A stretch of 23,525 nucleotides of DNA, from assembly GCA_000969725.1 (NCBI GenBank), contig JXSR01S018859.1. One strand, written 5' to 3'. Source of the DNA: Ophiothrix spiculata (Eukaryota; Echinodermata; Ophiuroidea; Amphilepidida; Ophiotrichidae). Positions 1 through 10,302 of the stretch are shown piece by piece. The notes under the pieces were generated by a model. That model saw nothing but the letters and a program-made list of their open reading frames with translations, did not search any database and was not told the DNA's origin. The position numbers were made by a program, and so were the translations under genes. Position 1 is the first letter of the stretch; every line of letters starts with the position of its first letter.

Positions 1-154
1 GACAAATTCCATACACTGCATCTCAGAGTTATTGCTCTAATTTGTGATCCTGGATTTCAATGTGAAGACAAATTCCATACACTGCATCTCAGAGTTATTG
101 CTCTAATTTGTGATCCTGGACTTCAATGTGAAGACAAATTCCATTCACTGCATG
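1..154. repeat. 66-bp tandem repeat, 2 full copies plus a partial third
   Basis: Two 66-bp units (1-66 and 67-132) differ at one base (ggatttc versus ggacttc). A third unit begins at 133 and matches for about 22 bp before diverging. The window opens at a unit border, so the array may extend upstream. The unit length is a multiple of three, so every copy is read in the same frame. Confidence 0.9.
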
Positions 155-171
155 TTGCTTCTTTGTACCAG
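1..171 (+). CDS. Possible partial exon made of the 66-bp repeat
   Basis: Frame 1 is open from the window edge to a TAA at 229-231. It gives two 22-residue repeats, each starting DKFHTLHL and ending DPG(F/L)QCE, then DKFHSLHVASLYQ. A CAG|GTAGTC donor-like site follows position 171 and would end the exon in phase 0. The alternative is a terminal exon ending at the TAA. No protein family is recognised. A random 76-codon open frame is quite possible in a 66-bp array, because one open unit makes all of them open. It may equally be an intronic minisatellite. Confidence 0.25.
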
Positions 172-231
172 GTAGTCTTGGGCGATGTTCAAGAACAAAC
201 AGTATCAGTTGGCATCAACAAAGCTTTCTAA

Positions 232-2109
232 TTTTTGCAACAGGTAACTGTCTAATTTCAAGCCAAATTTAGTTTTGTTGAAGACACATTAACTACTAAT
301 TGAATCATTTTAGTTGAGTTAGAGGGCGGGGTATTGCAGGGGTTTTGAACAGTCTGGGCCAGGCATTATGAGTAGTGTACCTGTGTCGTCTTCTACCGGA
401 CAATTCTCTTGGGGTTTACATCTTTAATTTGCAGAAATCCCCTAGGTGTGGAAGATCTATTTTGGAATAGAATGGTTCTTTTCATCCTAGGCCATTGAGA
501 GGACTTTCACCAATCATTGTTATGTAAACTTTAGGTAATATCCTGCTCTGTTCTATAGCACAGTGTTTCCGTAAGTTTCAGGTAAGATTTCAACCTAGGG
601 CTATCTTGTCGTTTTGTTAACCAGTCTGACGAGATAAGACGATTTATATAATCTACTATTTTTTCTGATTGGTAATTAGAATTAACCTATTTTGTGGGCA
701 AATGCGGTGTCCTAACATATATTGGAAAGATTTCAGGTTTAATGTATATTCTTGCCAGATGATTTATGTGTCATAGAATAACATAATGCAGATTTATTTC
801 ATGACCACATGGAATATGAACAGGAGAATATCAGGGCTTATGATCTCCTGACCTGCAATGACTTCATGACCTGCTTTTTGAGAAGAATTTTATTTCTCTC
901 ATTTTGATGGTTTTTACCAATGCTTACTTTGCGAAATGATGCTTGGTGTGGAATGGAGCTTACTTGGGCCACAGTGGTCAGCAAAGACCTGTTAAGTGTG
1001 CTGAGGCCTCATGGAATTACAAATCAGAGAGGCATAGCGCACTATAAATCCTCTGAATTAATTTATATTTTGATGGTGCTAAGCTGTAGACTATTTTTTT
1101 GTAATCATATCTGTAAACCATTTTGATTGACTTCTGTAAACCATAATGATTGACTTGGATCATTTATTCTGAACACCTATATTGATGTTCTTGTGGTAAA
1201 ATATTTCATCAAGATTTGACATATTGGGACTGAGTATCCTGATTAATGCAGGCACAGTTTTTCATAAGATCCCTCTGTAAGACATATATAGGAAAACAGG
1301 GTGCCTAAAGAATGTACCGGTTTGACCATCATACAGTGTTGTTTGTACAGGGACTCGTACCCAGGTGTTATTGGTGCAAGGGAAGGGAAGTTGTATCACC
1401 TGTCCCCCATCTTGTCTAGTTCTTACAAATCACAGGTCCTGTCTCAAGGTTATTTCCCAGTCTAGGTTAGATTAAAATGCATTTTATTTGAGATTTATTA
1501 AAATAGTATGGCCTATTAAAAAGTTGTCTGTCTACTGAAAAACTTGATGTTGTCCAGATTTTTTACCGGCAGTGATGATGTTGCCATATCGCTATTTGAA
1601 CTCAGTTGAGGTCTTACCTGTTATTATTATACTTCAAAGTTTATTAAGTAAAATCTTTAGAAACTCACACAAAAAAGAAAAAAAAACCTCTGTGAAATGA
1701 TGCTCCGTTAGTAAGAATGTCAATATGTTTCATGTGTGAAAATCCAAGTTGACTCTATTTTCAGAAATCTGGTTAGATAATCTCTGATATAGAAATGTTC
1801 GAAATATATTTAGCACATCTTAAACATGGAAATTGATGCGACATTGAATGTCCAGACAATTTTGAAGTGCTAAATTCTATGTATTCATGTTACCAGGGGG
1901 TATGGCCAGATTTGATATTGTGCACATGATTTGACAAAAATACTGATGAGACATCTTCTAAATGTGTTTCTAAAAATTGTTAGGTTACCCTGAGCAAGTT
2001 TAGTAATCTACACTTTTTGTAAATAAGTGAAATCATATTGGTAAATGCGCTTATCATGTAATATCAACTCCATATTTTCTCATAACCTCTGCAAATTTTC
2101 ACATCCATA
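232..2109. other. Intron-like or intergenic DNA, no supported gene
   Basis: AT-rich unique-looking sequence. A 23-bp direct repeat (tctgtaaacca...gattgact) is present twice at 1110-1155. A stretch at 920-1060 is richer in G+C and open for 68 codons, but has no convincing splice borders. A purine-rich run (caaaaaagaaaaaaaaa) lies near 1670. A frame at 340-447 looks mildly protein-like but lacks a good donor. Confidence 0.6.
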
Positions 2110-2492
2110 TGTGACCCATCATAACGAAAGGTACCTTAAGGTTAGCATAGTAAATTGCGTGATACGTGCTGTTGAAGCTGACGTAGTCAAAAATCATGTC
2201 CAAGGTCTAATTTCTAATTTCATCAGAAACGTTACCTTTGAAGCGTATTCTAACCTATTAATCAGATTTCAACATCCGAAACATAAGAAAAATGTGTTAA
2301 AACCCTCTCCATTCAAGTACAAGAACTTTAAACTCAATTTTCAAAAACTATAATTTTCCTAATCAGTAAAATGCCTTTTACCAATTTTGATGTAACTTCC
2401 CAACCGAAAAAGCAAGGTTTCATTTTAAAGCTTAAAATTTAAGCTTTTTGATTTTGGTTTTGGGACCCTACATTTCGATATGACAGGTCACA
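2110..2492 (+). mobile_element. TIR element, family D copy 1 (non-autonomous)
   Basis: It starts TGTGACCCATCATAACGAAA and ends in the inverted counterpart (...tttcgatatgacaggtcaca). The terminal inverted repeats are about 23 bp with a few mismatches. No transposase is encoded. A second copy lies in the opposite orientation at 7911-8354. The target duplication is unclear: flanking dinucleotides are TA and TT. Its superfamily is not assigned. The 102-codon open frame at 2045-2353 overlaps it and is not taken as a gene. Confidence 0.8.
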
Positions 2493-2753
2493 TTATGTTT
2501 TGTTGAAGAGGTATGGCAGCGATTCGGTGACCATATATATCTCCCGGTTGTGACGTATTAATTTAGACTATTTAATTTTGGGTTTTACCATCCTTTTTCA
2601 ATGGTTTTACATATACATCGTCATCTATGTCTGCCCTCCCCATTCCCCATTCTTATATGCAACATTCTGAACAACCAGATGCTGAGATTAGATTGCTAAA
2701 AGAAATAGGAAAGATTGGACTCAAAGTGATGATTTTCAACTTTTTTTCCATAG
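2493..2753. other. Spacer with an exon-like open frame
   Basis: Non-repetitive DNA. From about 2627 an open frame runs in the same frame as the exon candidate at 2754-2800 and contains EQPDAEIRLLKEIGKIGLK. No usable acceptor or donor was seen: the only GT (at 2726) would leave a 28-nt intron, too short for splicing. It is probably non-coding. Confidence 0.4.
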
Positions 2754-2800
2754 CAGATTACGCACGTGCTGTAACCCATAACAGAGGTCTACCTGAGCAG
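2754..2800 (+). CDS. Possible short internal exon, unknown protein
   Basis: A good acceptor (caactttttttccatag) precedes 2754 and a CAG|GTGTTG donor follows 2800. Only one of the three frames is open: two leading bases, then DYARAVTHNRGLPEQ, ending in phase 0. The two other frames contain stops, which fits a single coded frame but is weak evidence over 47 bases. No protein family is recognised and no adjoining exon was found within a few kilobases. Confidence 0.3.
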
Positions 2801-3433
2801 GTGTTGTGGATTTATTCTGGTCTTAGTATTGAATCCATAATGTGTTGTAGGAGGGAGGGCATGTAGGCTAGACAGTGATATTGCAAACAGGAATCTGCCA
2901 ATTTTTGACACCAACTTTTGCTTCCGAAATAGACTAGATCTTTAGGGAAAGCAGGTGTATTTCTCTACCCACATGTACAATATGAAGGCAATGCCCTTGG
3001 GCAAATGTGGGAAGAAAAGACATTGTCATTGTATATAATGCTATTGTTATCCAAGTCAAATTTGGTATCTCTTTATTTCTAAGACTGTGGGGACTTAATT
3101 CATTTAAACAAAAGAAAATGAATTGTAATTGAGAATGTTGAAGTTCGCTGACTATGTGTGTCATAATCCAGAATTATTGCCAATCAAGGGATGCTTTTTG
3201 TCAACTGGGGATATATGTAGTATGAAAATGTCTCTTTTATTTATACCTATGGCATTGTAGTATAATTCAAGATGCATCACCCACATGATTCGAAATTTTT
3301 GTTTAAGTTTGTATTCAATGACCAAGCATCGAGCAATAGCTATACCGTATCTCCTTTATATTCTTTCTCAACCCTTAATTGTAACTGAACCCCTAATTTT
3401 AATGAAATTAATAGATCCCTAAATTCACCTTAA
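2801..3433. other. Non-coding stretch with scattered telomere-like words
   Basis: No gene is supported. From about 3370, words such as AACCCTTAA, ACCCCTAA and ATCCCTAA recur at irregular spacing. Similar words follow the TTAA element at 3576-3605 (cctaatcccaaccc, aaaccctaat). They are too degenerate to be called a telomeric repeat and may be an old CCCTAA-type simple repeat. Confidence 0.4.
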
Positions 3434-3571
3434 CCCTTTCGATCCTGAATTTCAATATAGATGTATACAGCCCATACTGAATTAATTTACACTCAATACG
3501 AATTGGATCGCCTGAGCGTTCTCTCGTAAGCTCCTTTGGAAACGCTCAAGCGTTCTCTCGGATTGAAATGG
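3434..3571. mobile_element. Small TTAA-bounded TIR element
   Basis: The element is 138 bp, with termini CCCTTTCGATCC and GGATTGAAATGG (10 of 12 matching as inverted repeats). Each end is flanked by TTAA (3430-3433 and 3572-3575). TTAA target duplication is the hallmark of the piggyBac superfamily, so this is likely a piggyBac-type MITE. Inside, GCGTTCTCTCG is present twice (3516-3526 and 3550-3560). Confidence 0.6.
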
Positions 3572-4091
3572 TTAAGCCTAATCCCAACCCATAAAACCCT
3601 AATCTTAGTCCAGAGGTTTATACCGTACAGTATGATCGTGTCCAATTCAGGTACAGTGTAGCTTTAACTTTTAGTGGGTGTGTAGCCCGAGTATAATATT
3701 TTAGGCTTTCGAGGAAAATCACCAGAAAGGCTACTGTAATTTGGAAGTCATCAGAGAAAATCTGGGAAATTCTATGGATAGTGGCATGAGGATGTTGGGA
3801 TATCCTCTCCGTAATCCCATGTTGATTTTTCTGTACCCACCCGTACAAACTTACTGCTTTCCATGCTGCTTTAGAGGGTCTAGCTAGGATTGAGCAAGGT
3901 AAAGATTAACTTTGGGCCTCACTTTCTGACTGATTTAATTACATTTTATATTACCCCTTTTATATAATTTGCTTATTCATCATTTTAAAATGTTAAGGCA
4001 AGCAATAGTAATGCAAAGTTTTGACAGCAAAAAGAAAATAAGATCAAAAGAATTGTTTTCTGTTTGTATTGTCTTTGTTTATGCAATCTGA
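3572..4091. other. Non-coding stretch, nothing notable
   Basis: AT-rich DNA with no convincing exon, inverted repeat or tandem repeat. The 76-codon minus-strand frame at 3618-3848 has no supporting features. Confidence 0.5.
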
Positions 4092-4137
4092 CACCTTGCT
4101 GTTGCAATATATGGTCTGAATTGTTTTTTGAAACCAG

Positions 4138-4373
4138 ATAAACCAAGCAATGTTCTCTTTAAGGTCCTACGTTACAGCATTGATATGCAGGAAAAAATGG
4201 TTCAGATGTTTCTGATAAAAGAGACCTATCGGAAAACCAGTCATGTTTTGTCAATTTTTTTGAATTTTGCCCAGGAACAGTGTCTTCAGATTTGCATTTT
4301 CCTATCAAAATGTCACCAAAGCTCATACATAATACCAAAGTTTTGATACACTCAATTAGACTTTTTTGTTCAG
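4138..4373 (+). other. Ambiguous exon-like region
   Basis: Two overlapping plus-strand frames look mildly protein-like. One, open from 4092 to a stop at 4344-4346, contains VLRYSIDMQEKMVQMFLIKE after an acceptor-like gttttttgaaaccag ending at 4137, but has no good donor. The other runs from about 4292 (after gtgtcttcag) to a strong CAG|GTAAAA donor after 4373. That segment would begin with two bases and end in phase 1, the phase needed by the exon at 14696. Neither is strong enough to call a CDS. Confidence 0.2.
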
Positions 4374-4637
4374 GTAAAAGGTGTCAAACGTCTCTCTTGT
4401 ATAACATATCATCATTGGCAGACTCTTTAACAGACTACATATTGCACCTTGCTTTCTCCAATTTAATTCTGTGCAACCAGGTTGCATGTTGTTAACAGTT
4501 TCCCGTGTAATTTTTTATGATGTGACATTGTAACGTTTTAATCTCTTGGTCTAAATTTTTTAGGAAGAAAAGGATTCAAAGTCTTAACGTTGAACTTGTG
4601 CCGATAATCTAGGGTGGACATTTTTTGTTGAATACGT

Positions 4638-5042
4638 AAGGCCGAGTAAAAAAATAAACATGTTTCTCGTCCCCTCCCGCATCGATTTTAAGGATTTTGA
4701 AAAATAATTTTTATTTTTGTATTTCATGCATAACTTATTTGTAAAAAGTGTTTGAAAAGTTTAATTTTATGCAATAGGTTTGTTTCTGTTCAATAAGCAT
4801 TTTAAAGCATATTTTGTTTTAATCAACCCTCCAAATGTCCAAAACTCAAAAATAAAAAGGGCCTCCTCCTCTTCCAATAAGTTGAATAAAACATCTGGTA
4901 TCTATACATTGGGTGAGAATGGGCCATTAATGGGCGATTTTGCATTGGCATTGAAATGAAAAATAAAAAATAAAAAGTACCTCTTCCTCCTTTTTTTCAA
5001 AAACCCGGACGAGAAACATGTTTTATTTTTTACTTGGCCTAA
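4638..5042. mobile_element. TIR element of about 405 bp, non-autonomous
   Basis: The left end taaggccgagtaaaaaaata and following aacatgtttctcgtcc are matched in inverted orientation by the right end (ggacgagaaacatg, then ttttattttttacttggcct). The TIR is about 35 bp with a few differences. The interior is AT-rich and has no coding frame. The target duplication could not be fixed; TA-rich flanks are compatible with a Tc1/mariner-type MITE. Confidence 0.75.
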
Positions 5043-5560
5043 TAGCAAAAAGAAGCAAATCAGATGTTAACATACGTGGAAATGTTTTTGTGTATACTTT
5101 GTTGTTAGGATCAAATAGTAAGCGGTGATAGGTACAGGTTATTTCCAGGTATAGCAAGCATTTCATAGCAATTGTTTTAGACAGGAAAAGTGTGATATAA
5201 AATCTCTAGGGAGGTGGCAATGTGTACGATATGGAATTTTGGTTTGATAATGTACGTCATTGGTTCCCAAACTTTTTTTAAGCCATGACCCATTTTAGTG
5301 TGGCTAATTTTATCATAAACAGGACTATTTAGAGACACAAAAGAAACAATTTTTATCGATGTAGTATTTTAAAATGGGGTTTATACTCCACTTTTATGCA
5401 TCCACGGTTAGCAGTACTAACAATCGAAATTACTAAATAATATAACATGCTTCAGGTGAACTAACTAAATAAATATGACATCTATATAGATTGTAGACAA
5501 CAGTGTCTTTCCATGAGGGTCCTCAGTTAGATGATCAGATTTATTTGCCAGTTTCAGATG
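5043..5560. other. Non-coding stretch with a possible hAT 5' remnant
   Basis: No gene. At 5258-5291 the sequence cattggttcccaaac with a T-run and agccatgaccca resembles 5' ends common among hAT-type elements. No matching 3' end or target duplication was found, so it is at most a truncated remnant. Confidence 0.35.
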
Positions 5561-5717
5561 CAGGAGGAAAACTTGGGTGTCCAGGGGAAAAACCTGCAGA
5601 CATAAATTTGGACTGGCAACCAATTGCACATGCAGCTCGTGAAATCTAAGGATTGGACCCACAGCAGTCCAGGATTCATTGGAACAAAGCGAGAGAATTA
5701 CCGCTATGCCACTTTCA
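5561..5717 (+). mobile_element. Degenerate SINE-like dispersed repeat
   Basis: The order aggaggaaaacttgg, gtgtccaggggaaaa, cctgcagac, ggattggacccac and accgctatgccactttcat matches the layout of widespread animal repeats. In those, an aggaggaaac...gaaaaccc block is followed by a tRNA box-B-like GATTGAACCC motif and a ...GCCAC end. The class is recalled from general knowledge, not confirmed by search. It is degenerate and lacks a clear tail. Confidence 0.5.
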
Positions 5718-5909
5718 TCCCCAATTTGGGAAAACCTATGTTAACTTACAACAAACTTTTCTAAAGTTTTTAACACTTCATCAATATTCAGAACAGCTTA
5801 ACAACAAGGGACTTTCTTCCCAATTTGGGAAAACCTATGTTAGCTACAACAAACCCTTCTATAGTTTTTAACACTTCATCAATATTCAGAACAGCTGAAC
5901 AACAAGTAC
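5711..5909. repeat. Tandem duplication, unit about 100 bp
   Basis: Units 5711-5810 and 5811-5909 share actttc(a/t)tccc, caatttgggaaaacctatgt, tttttaacacttcatcaata and ttcagaacagct(t/g)aacaacaa. They differ at scattered positions plus a one-base indel. The first unit begins inside the end of the SINE-like repeat, so the duplication captured part of it. Confidence 0.9.
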
Positions 5910-6729
5910 TGGCAAAAGTGAAGGAAGACAAAGGAAGAGGAGGAGAATGACAGTGGTGCTCTCCACACGGGCAAATCTATTGGTACTTCGCATATCTAGA
6001 TTAAATTGGACTTAAGCAAACGACTACATTAATATAAGGGACTCTGTGTGCACATATGAATAGTTCAGTGCATTATTTCCACTCACATGTACACCCAAGC
6101 ATGTTAATACGTGTATGTACATTCATCTAGATGTTTGACGCTCTAGTGTAAAGAACCCCAGTGACAACAATGGGGGAGGATGAGGAGGGGACACTGTCTT
6201 GCCATAGCATTTTGACTTTTTATCATGAGATTGTGTTTTCACGTCTCACCAATGCCACCTCATTACTGAGTAATAGGACAAATATTGTGATATAAACTCT
6301 CCTTGCCTTGACTCTGTTCCCGTATTCTACTTTTTAAAATCAAATATTAGGTTAATAACAAATATTTCACAAGCATCCTAATCCAGCATGATCCAAATCC
6401 AAATTAAATGTCTATGAATTCCAACTCTTAATTTACTTGAAAGTACATTCATGAGTCACTAATGAGATATCACATTACATGCGTATTTGAAATGTGTAAT
6501 TTAAGGCGAAGAGGAAATTTTAAATTAATGATCCATTTCAGAGTATGCTATTCCTTTTTGCTGTATTAAAAGTTTGACCTTTTTTTCCATTGATAATTAT
6601 AAAACAATTATGGCACTTCTCCCACATTGCTTCCATGCTGCCATGGTAGCAGACTCTGGACCATCAATACTTCAGCAATACATATATAGATACTTATGAA
6701 GCACCATTCTTCATCTGCTTGGTTTATGC
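5910..6729. other. Non-coding stretch, no supported gene
   Basis: A purine-rich segment (5918-5950, gaaggaagacaaaggaagag) is followed by AT-rich DNA. There is a short G-rich run at 6170-6192. No exon borders, TIRs or tandem arrays were recognised. Confidence 0.5.
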
Positions 6730-6917
6730 CAGGCCTTCTCAAATAGCGGCGCGTGCACCAAATTTGGCGCTTTGATGAATTCTGATTGGCGCTTTAACAC
6801 TCTCTAAAAACAAAGAAATACATTAGGAATACACTAAGGAATAGGCAAGTTTTAAGCTTTCTCCTACAATGTTTTTCCACTTATGTGGCGCATTGTATGG
6901 ACTTGTTGAGAACCTTG
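6730..6917. mobile_element. hAT-like MITE with perfect 8-bp target duplication
   Basis: The 188-bp element runs from CAGGCCTTCTCAAATAG to CTTGTTGAGAACCTTG; the termini are imperfect inverted repeats. It is flanked on both sides by GTTTATGC (6722-6729 and 6918-6925). An 8-bp duplication with CA-starting ends is typical of the hAT superfamily. There is no coding capacity. The interior is richer in CpG (gcggcgcgtgcacc) than the surroundings. Confidence 0.8.
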
Positions 6918-7061
6918 GTTTATGCACGTCATAGTGCATGTTTCTACCCTAGTGTGAGATAACCATGATTAGCATAAGTGTTGTGATCAATTGAAATAAT
7001 TTTGAGAGAGTTTCAATCAATCAATCAATGATACAAGTACTTGCATAACATGCATACCCCA

Positions 7062-7190
7062 TGAAGGAGTCTATTCGTACAGGGGGCCCACGGCTTTACG
7101 TGACTGTCCGACCATGGAGCAAGTAGAGTAAAGTTTCTTGCTCAAGGAAACAAGGAGACGAAAACCGCCCGGCCCGGGGCTCGATTTGGG
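7062..7190 (+). mobile_element. Possible SINE-like or LINE-tail remnant
   Basis: A relatively G+C-rich block contains cttgctcaagga, accgcccggcccggggctcg and atttgggttttcgg. The order of a ttGCTCAAGGa motif and a cgggGcTCGA motif recalls dispersed invertebrate repeats. This is an impression only; no tail or target duplication is visible. A short (TCAA)n run lies just upstream at 7014-7029. Confidence 0.3.
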
Positions 7191-7910
7191 TTTTCGGTTT
7201 TGTTTAAAAGGCACAATATTCAGCGCAAGTTGCCATCGAGATTGGATTGTATCTTAAATGCAGAGTTATTTCATTTCAGAGTAACCACATTTAAGGTAGA
7301 TTGTTGCGCTGTGGTTTTTGTCAATGTACGTGTATTTCAGATTGGCTGTTTTTTTTTCGGTAATAAATCCTAATATTTTTGATATTTCCCCCATGGTGGT
7401 TAAAATAGCGGTGAAGTTTGGGATCTCTTTTTAATATCCGTTGTACAAGCTTACCAAATCACTCATGTAGGACTATGTACACATAGTTATTGGATGATAT
7501 TATCAGAAATTTCCAAGCAATTTATCAAGAATATAATCATTGACATAGACCAATGATCTCAGGATATCCACTATATGATCATTCCATGCGTAATCAAAAC
7601 AGCAATTTCTTTAGACTAGATGGTGATAATTTCGTACAAGGTCGTGCAAAGACATCCTTAATTCTTGTAATGAATAATTTGCTGTTAATGAAATTCTCTG
7701 ATCCTCAAAACTTGCTTGAGGATATCTTGAGATTTCCAAGCCAAACCCCTATTCCTCTTTTTTCAACACCATAAGTTTGATATTTTTCTCCGATTTGATC
7801 AGATCAATATTCAGTACACAACTTACAAAAGTGTTGATTTAAAATATAGTTGAGGAAAAATTCCCGCTCTCCTGTTTAGCTTTATCAATGTAAATTTTGC
7901 CTCCTGTATT
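7191..7910. other. Non-coding stretch, no supported gene
   Basis: AT-rich intron-like DNA. The 73-codon plus-strand frame at 7553-7774 has no splice borders or recognised motif. An imperfect palindrome (tgatcagatcaat) lies near 7796. Confidence 0.5.
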
Positions 7911-8354
7911 TGTGACCCGTCATATCGAAAGGTACGGTAAGGGTCCCAAAATGAAACTTGGCTTTTTGGCCTCATCTGAAAGATTATATTTTAAGCTTTA
8001 AAATGATACCATGCTCTTGGTTATTAGATGTTCGATTGCAAGTTACGTCCAAATTGGTAAATGGCAGCGGGCTGATTCAGAAAACTATAGTTCTAATATA
8101 ATTGAGTTTAAAGTTTCTGTGCTGGTAAAACTTGAATGGAGAAAGGATTTTTATCTCGGTTTTTAAAACATTTGTCTTATGTTTTGGATGTTTGAACCTG
8201 AGTAATATGATAGAATACACTTCAAAGGTAACGTTTCTGATGAAATTAAAAATTCGACATTGGACGTGAGTTTTGACTATGCACAGCTTCAATGGCCCTT
8301 ATCTCATAATTTACTATGCCGATCTTAAGGTACCTTTTGATATGACGGGTCACA
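7911..8354 (-). mobile_element. TIR element, family D copy 2 (inverted)
   Basis: Terminal repeats TGTGACCCGTCATATCGAAA and, inverted, ttttgatatgacgggtcaca match over more than 20 bp, better than in copy 1. Reading right to left it aligns along its length with 2110-2492, including gtttctgatgaaatt and the segment around ttgagtttaaag. It is 444 bp, so copy 1 carries deletions. The flanking bases are TT on both sides. A 71-codon minus-strand frame (8077-8292) corresponds to the frame seen in copy 1. Confidence 0.8.
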
Positions 8355-9290
8355 TTTTGTTAAATTTGCTGTATCACACTCAGGGCTGGGCTGCCATACG
8401 ACTTACAACATACTTAGTACCTAAAGACTTGTTTCCGAGAAAATGTTTGATGTTAGGATAAGCAGTTTAAATTGTAAAACAAGTTCCAAAATTGAGTACC
8501 TGGCATGGATTTAGAACCGATTTTAACAAGTTCCTAAATTTGGCACTGGAATGGATTTTAACATCCAACCTTGTTGAGGTGTGAAGTTGGAAACAACTTT
8601 GCAGGAAGAAATTGGATGATGTTAGGCTTATCGATCATCACTTTGAACTCATTTTTTGACATATTTCCTTGTGTGTCTGTTTTAAACTTCAGCTATCTTA
8701 ACACATTTTAAAGCAGTAGTTCTTATCCTTTTTTCATATCACTTCTTGAAAATTATATTGATATATAAATAAAGTGAAGATGATAAATAGCATAAATTGT
8801 AGTCTCATAATAGCCCAGCACTTTTTTGTAAGTCTTTGTTCATAAAAACAATGGTACAACGTATCAACGAAAGTGACTGGAGATTGTCAGCCTTCTTTTG
8901 CCTGATACAAAAGGTGGTAGGCAAAAGTAGTGCAACAGAGTTCATTTGCAACTGGCGTATGGAGTTATTTAAATTCATTTGCACTGGCGATCATTATCTT
9001 TAGTGGAAAGCCAGTAACAGCATGCTAACTATCTGTTCCAACCAATTGAAAGTAGTTTTGGCAAAAATAAAGTATGGATGAAGCTAATTATCCTGAATTG
9101 GATTTCACTTCCATGATTGATATTAATAATGGTCTCGTCAGATTGCAAAAAAAAAAAAAAAAAAAAAAAAATCAAATTTTTCAAATTGCATCAGCTCTAA
9201 TTAAGTTCAGACCTCACAGATTGAGTAGGCTGGTCAATACAAAACATAGTGATACAAAGAGTTCAGGGGAACACTTTATTGTGATATATA
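8355..9290. other. Non-coding stretch with local duplications and a poly-A run
   Basis: At 8480-8560 the block acaagttcc...gga(t)tttaac is imperfectly doubled. Within it, 8491-8526 is the probable source of a 36-bp patch found at 11240-11275. ttcatttgcaactggcg and ttcatttgcactggcg repeat near 8940-8990. A run of 25 A (9147-9171) may be a microsatellite or an old retroposon tail. No gene is supported. Confidence 0.6.
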
Positions 9291-9522
9291 TGTGATGGCT
9301 CACCCTGAAAGGGGACTTTGCAGATGATATCAATTTTGATTTATCATTTCATCTGTTACAGCATTTTTTAAGCTTTAAAATAACACCTTACTTGTTGAAA
9401 TTGATCAAGGCGATCAAATTTTACAACCGAAAATCTGCTGGAAATTCTTATTATTTTCTTTATTTTTGCTGCCTATTTTCACCAGTTTTTGAAAAGTGTC
9501 CCAAAAGGGGTGAGCCATCATA
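9291..9522 (+). mobile_element. H-family MITE, array copy 1
   Basis: It starts TGTGATGGCTCACCCTGAAA after TA (9289-9290) and ends with a damaged inverted copy (ggggtgagccatca). The interior has gatgatatcaattttgattt, a conserved aagctttaaaat segment, atcaaattttacaac and gaaaatctgctgg. There is no coding capacity. It opens the 9.3-13.6 kb array. Confidence 0.85.
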
Positions 9523-9979
9523 TATATTCATTATGAAAAGAATATAGTTGATATTACATTTGATATTTCATTAAAAAATTCAAAAGCTTTCTTCAAACCT
9601 GATCATCATATAGACTTGTTTTAAGATCTCTGCAGTACCCAGTAGCAGCAATGTGACCCAATTTGCCAATCCAGAAATCATTTGCAGCCTACAAATCACA
9701 CTGATACAGCTTTACTACATCACAAAACCATTTCATGTTTCCTTCTCAATTTCACTCAATCTGCCATTGATTTGATGTAACTTGCTATTTTGATCATGGC
9801 GGTCTGCTAATCTCATGTTGTGTTTCTACTTATCATGATGATATTCATGTGTCAAAATGAAATGGATATCTATCTTTGGTAACAGACACTTCCCCTTACA
9901 ATGAATACATATAGATCATTTTGTTTTCCATATATTGGGTATTTCTTCAGTTTGTCCCCGGTTTCATAGTCCCCTGCTA

Positions 9980-10146
9980 AAAAATGACACCTTACTTGTT
10001 GACATTGATCAAGGTGATCAAATTTTACAATAGAAAATCTGCTGGAAATTCTTATTATTTTTATATTTCGTGGCCTATTTTCACCTGTTTCTTGAAAAGT
10101 GTTCTGTCGCAAAGTCCCCCTTTTCGGGGATGAACCATCTCATATA
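9980..10146 (+). mobile_element. H-family MITE, array copy 2, 5'-truncated
   Basis: It begins abruptly inside the family (aaaaatgacaccttacttg) after an S segment ending tttcatag, so its left terminus is lost. The right TIR is present (cgcaaagtcccccttttcgg, then ggatgaaccatctcatatat). The following S sequence is separated from it by the palindromic insertion at 10147. Confidence 0.75.
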
Positions 10147-10302
10147 TGTGTACCGCCGCGGCAAAAGGGTCCAGTTGTCGGCTCGTACATGTTGCTCCTT
10201 GTAGCATATCTAATGTATACAAATACCATACATCAGATATGCTACAATGAGCAACATGTAGGAGTCGACAACTGGACCCTTTTGCCGCGGCGGTACACAT
10301 AT
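10147..10302. mobile_element. Palindromic foldback MITE nested in the array
   Basis: The ends TGTGTACCGCCGCGGC and GCCGCGGCGGTACACA are exact inverted repeats. The arms continue as aaaagggtccagttgtcg, cgtacatgttgctcctt and gtagcatatct with a few mismatches, meeting at a short AT-rich centre (atgtatacaaataccat). The whole is nearly one hairpin. The sister copy at 10902 shows the uninserted site (catatatttgtcatg), implying TA (or ATAT) duplication. It is much more G+C-rich than its surroundings. Open frames on both strands are mirror images, not genes. Confidence 0.85.

Noticed and set aside
340..447. Open piece reading GFEQSGPGIMSSVPVSSSTG after gtattgcag
   Set aside because: No acceptable donor, and weak pyrimidine tract. 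Kept only as a remark.
2045..2353. 102-codon plus-strand open frame
   Set aside because: Most of it lies inside the family D repeat, and the first part is unrelated flanking DNA. It is noted as a finding about the repeat, not as a gene.
3370..3605. CCCTAA-like words suggesting an interstitial telomere
   Set aside because: Words are irregular and separated by unrelated bases; no run of consecutive telomeric units exists.
9147..9171. Run of 25 A as evidence of a processed retrocopy
   Set aside because: The preceding sequence shows no recognisable coding remnant, and no target duplication was found.
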